Below are positions 62,606 through 64,000 of a stretch of DNA of 64,000 nucleotides, piece by piece. The notes beneath the pieces were generated by a model, which was not told the origin of the DNA, ran no database searches, and saw only the letters and a program-made list of their open reading frames with translations. Every line of letters begins with the position of its first letter. Position 1 is the first letter of the stretch. The position numbers and the translations under genes were made by a program. The stretch is from SHZI01 sp031395645 (lineage in GTDB: Bacteria; Pseudomonadota; Gammaproteobacteria; Steroidobacterales; GCA-2729495), in contig JANNJM010000083.1 of NCBI GenBank assembly GCA_031395645.1, positions 24,038 through 88,037 of the forward strand, read 5' to 3'.

Positions 62606-63019
62606 ATGGCCACCCTCATTCCGCAGTCTTCGGCCCAGCAGTACGCCGCGACCGGCCGCCGCAAGTCCTCCACCGCGCGCGTCTTTATCCGCCGCGGCAA
62701 GGGCGATATCACCATCAATAACAAGCCGATCGACGTGTTCTTCGGCCGCAAGACTTCCCGCATGATCGTCCGTCAGCCCCTCGAGCTGACCAAGCTTGAA
62801 GGCCAGTTCGATGTGATCGTCAACGTGGCTGGCGGGGGCATGACTGGCCAGGCCGGCGCTATTCGCCATGGCCTGACCCGCGCTCTGATGGCCTACGACG
62901 AGAGCCTTCGCCCGCCGCTGCGGAAGGCTGGCTATGTCACCCGCGACGCCCGCGAGGTGGAGCGCAAGAAGGTCGGCCTGCGGAAGGCTCGTCGCGCGAC
63001 TCAGTTCTCAAAGCGCTAA
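62606..63019 (+). CDS. rpsI: 30S ribosomal protein S9
   Basis: A 137-residue small-subunit protein. ATGRRKSSTARVFIRRGKGDITINNK at the start, GGGMTGQAGAIRHGLTRALM in the middle and the extended basic C-terminus ending QFSKR, which reaches the tRNA in the P site, are all present. It is the second gene of the rplM-rpsI operon. Confidence 0.98.
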   Translation: MATLIPQSSAQQYAATGRRKSSTARVFIRRGKGDITINNKPIDVFFGRKTSRMIVRQPLELTKLEGQFDVIVNVAGGGMTGQAGAIRHGLTRALMAYDESLRPPLRKAGYVTRDAREVERKKVGLRKARRATQFSKR

Positions 63020-63049
63020 CGCTTCTGCGGACTGCGATCGTGGCGTGCT

Positions 63050-63055
63050 TATAAT
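63050..63055 (+). promoter_or_regulatory. -10 element of the tRNA-Gln gene
   Basis: A consensus TATAAT at 63050-63055 lies 13 bases before the tRNA. The -35 region is poor; no TTGACA-like hexamer stands 16-18 bases upstream. Confidence 0.55.
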
Positions 63056-63068
63056 GCGTCCTGCTTAC

Positions 63069-63142
63069 TGGGGGATCGTCCAGCGGTAGGACATCGGACT
63101 CTGACTCCGAGAACCTAGGTTCGAATCCTAGTCCCCCAGCCA
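63069..63142 (+). tRNA. tRNA-Gln (anticodon CUG)
   Basis: A full cloverleaf can be folded. The acceptor is TGGGGGA (63069-63075) with TCCCCCA (63132-63138), discriminator G, and encoded CCA. The anticodon stem TCGGA/TCCGA encloses the loop CTCTGAC, giving anticodon CTG, which reads CAG. The T arm contains GGTTCGAATCC. The acceptor begins with a T-A pair, as is usual for glutamine tRNAs. Confidence 0.96.
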
Positions 63143-63159
63143 CTAGCTTCCAGAACCAG

Positions 63160-63822
63160 TCAGCGCCGATCGAGGCGTTTTACGCCGCTGTCGTCGGCCA
63201 TCAAAATCACATCCGCCGGCCGATTGGCGAACAGGCCAACAGTCACGATGCCCGGAATCTGGTTCAAACGGGTCTCAAGCTCCGGCGGATTGCTGATCTG
63301 CAGGTTGTGCACGTCCAGGATCTGGTTGCCATTGTCGGTGACGAAGTTTTCGCGCCAGACCGGCTGGCCGCGAAGCTTCACCAATTGCCGGGCCACGTAG
63401 GCGCGGGCCATGGGAATCACTTCAATGGGAAGTGGGAACTTCCCGAGGGTCGACACCCACTTGCTGCCGTCTATGATGCAGACAAACTTGCGGGCCGCCG
63501 CCGCCAGGATCTTCTCCCGGGTCAGCGCGCCACCCCCGCCCTTCACCAGGTGAAAGTGCTTGTTGGCCTCGTCAGCGCCATCCACATAGAGGTCCAGTTC
63601 GCCCGCCTGGTCCAGTTCAACCACCGTGAAGCCTCTGGCCCGGAGGCGGGCGTCGGTGGCCCGCGAACTCGCCACGAGGGTGGTCAGCATTTCCCGATAG
63701 CGCGGAAGCTCATCGATGAAGAGGTTGACCGTGGACCCGGTCCCAATGCCAAGTGCCATGCCGGGCTTGATGAACTCAAGGGCGGCCATGGCGGCCTGCT
63801 GCTTGCGGCTGTTCTGGTCCAT
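63160..63822 (-). CDS. rpiA: Ribose-5-phosphate isomerase A
   Basis: A 220-residue isomerase of the pentose phosphate pathway. MALGIGTGSTVNLFIDEL near the N-terminus binds the phosphate, DGADEAN carries the catalytic acidic residues, and KGGGGALTREKI follows. Length matches E. coli RpiA. It is convergent with the tRNA gene, 18 bases away. Together with rpe at 58.7 kb it places two non-oxidative pentose phosphate steps in this region. Confidence 0.96.
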   Translation of the reverse strand: MDQNSRKQQAAMAALEFIKPGMALGIGTGSTVNLFIDELPRYREMLTTLVASSRATDARLRARGFTVVELDQAGELDLYVDGADEANKHFHLVKGGGGALTREKILAAAARKFVCIIDGSKWVSTLGKFPLPIEVIPMARAYVARQLVKLRGQPVWRENFVTDNGNQILDVHNLQISNPPELETRLNQIPGIVTVGLFANRPADVILMADDSGVKRLDRR

Positions 63823-63874
63823 GGTCTAAGTGTGGCCGGGGCTAGTCCAGCGGGGGTTCAGTTCAGAAGATAGC

Positions 63875-63904
63875 AAAAAAAAGTGCCCGCCATGGGCGGG
63901 CACT
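63875..63904 (-). terminator. Rho-independent terminator (minus strand)
   Basis: On the minus strand a 10-bp stem, AGTGCCCGCC with its complement (arms at 63882-63891 and 63895-63904), is followed by eight T (63875-63882 read as A on the plus strand). It would stop transcripts from the lysine-rich gene at the window edge before they reach rpiA. Confidence 0.85.
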
Positions 63905-63933
63905 GATTCTGGCGCGTTTCCCCTTTCGAGGAT

Positions 63934-63963
63934 CGACGTGAGACCCTTGCGGATCTCACGTCG
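63934..63963. repeat. Inverted repeat in the 3' region of the edge gene
   Basis: CGACGTGAGA (63934-63943) and TCTCACGTCG (63954-63963) form a perfect 10-bp stem with a 10-base loop. It lies between the stop codon of the edge gene and its terminator and may stabilise that message or bind a regulator. Confidence 0.5.
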
Positions 63964-63973
63964 AAGCACATCT

Positions 63974-64000
63974 CTAACGCTTTTTCTTTGCAGCTTTCTT
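63974..64000 (-). CDS. 3' end of a lysine-rich, histone H1-like protein (partial)
   Basis: Only eight codons and the stop are in the window: KKAAKKKR. Such an ending is typical of bacterial histone H1-like or AlgP-like DNA-binding proteins with KKAA repeats. The terminator at 63875 supports a gene reading on this strand. The identity cannot be confirmed from this piece. Confidence 0.45.
   Translation of the reverse strand, partial: KKAAKKKR

Noticed and set aside
63823..63874. Terminator belonging to rpiA
   Set aside because: The nearby hairpin with its T run points to the minus strand entering from the right edge, upstream of rpiA, so it ends the edge gene and not rpiA.

Overview
The window is 64 kb of high-GC DNA whose housekeeping content points to a gammaproteobacterium. 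The evidence is the miaB-phoH-ybeY-corC-lnt-leuS-lptE run, a Coq7-type ubiquinone hydroxylase next to a CRP/Vfr-like regulator, and the maf-rng-yhdP-nit-tldD-pmbA run. REP-like palindromes beginning GTAGGAGCG are also of a kind common in Pseudomonas and Xanthomonas-like bacteria. I cannot name the genus; a Xanthomonadales, Nevskiales or Steroidobacter-like relative is a guess. All calls come from reading the sequence, with no database search.

Layout. 1-1175: an IS91-type transposase tail and a HigBA-type toxin-antitoxin pair. 1172-6120: minus-strand corA, a DUF1295 membrane protein and uvrA. 6121-17751: ssb, a fused ATP sulfurylase/APS kinase, then a long co-directional run of tRNA modification, ribosome maturation, lipoprotein and LPS assembly genes ending with mtgA. 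17792-22464: MAPEG protein, hisI, cysS, a 53-residue DUF2256 gene overlapping a photolyase-related gene, and dps. 22623-37254: an accessory region described below. 37413-40315: a secreted protein with thrombospondin-3 and dockerin-like repeats, a periplasmic zinc deacylase-like protein and a DnaQ-like exonuclease. 40383-53853: sufE, yidD, a Trm112-like gene, holA-nadD-rsfS-rlmH, maf-rng-yhdP, a nitrilase-family gene and tldD-pmbA. 54144-64000: an OmpW-OmpA fusion, a small membrane protein, a broken PIN toxin, a class II aldolase, purC, djlA-like, rpe, crp, coq7, a DUF481 protein, rplM-rpsI, tRNA-Gln(CUG), rpiA and the last codons of a lysine-rich protein.

The accessory region is the most unusual part. 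It has two intact paralogous MarR-type regulators flanking two paralogous SnoaL-like proteins (one Tat-exported, one cytosolic). A third MarR copy is cut off by IS91-type transposase fragments and lies divergent to a bicupin gene. Downstream, six stop-start-coupled or near-coupled reading frames encode a three-subunit molybdenum hydroxylase, an AllA-family protein and a VAO-type flavoprotein, followed by a TonB-dependent receptor, a small cupin and two paralogous alpha/beta-hydrolase-fold proteins. Both of these last proteins lack the nucleophilic serine and apparently the usual C-terminal histidine. Together this looks like an uptake and oxidative catabolic module for an unidentified, possibly N-heteroaromatic, compound.

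The usual gammaproteobacterial leuS-lptE-holA-nadD-rsfS-rlmH order is split into two parts 24 kb apart, with the accessory region in between. Two REP-like palindromes lie exactly at the stop codons of convergent gene pairs.
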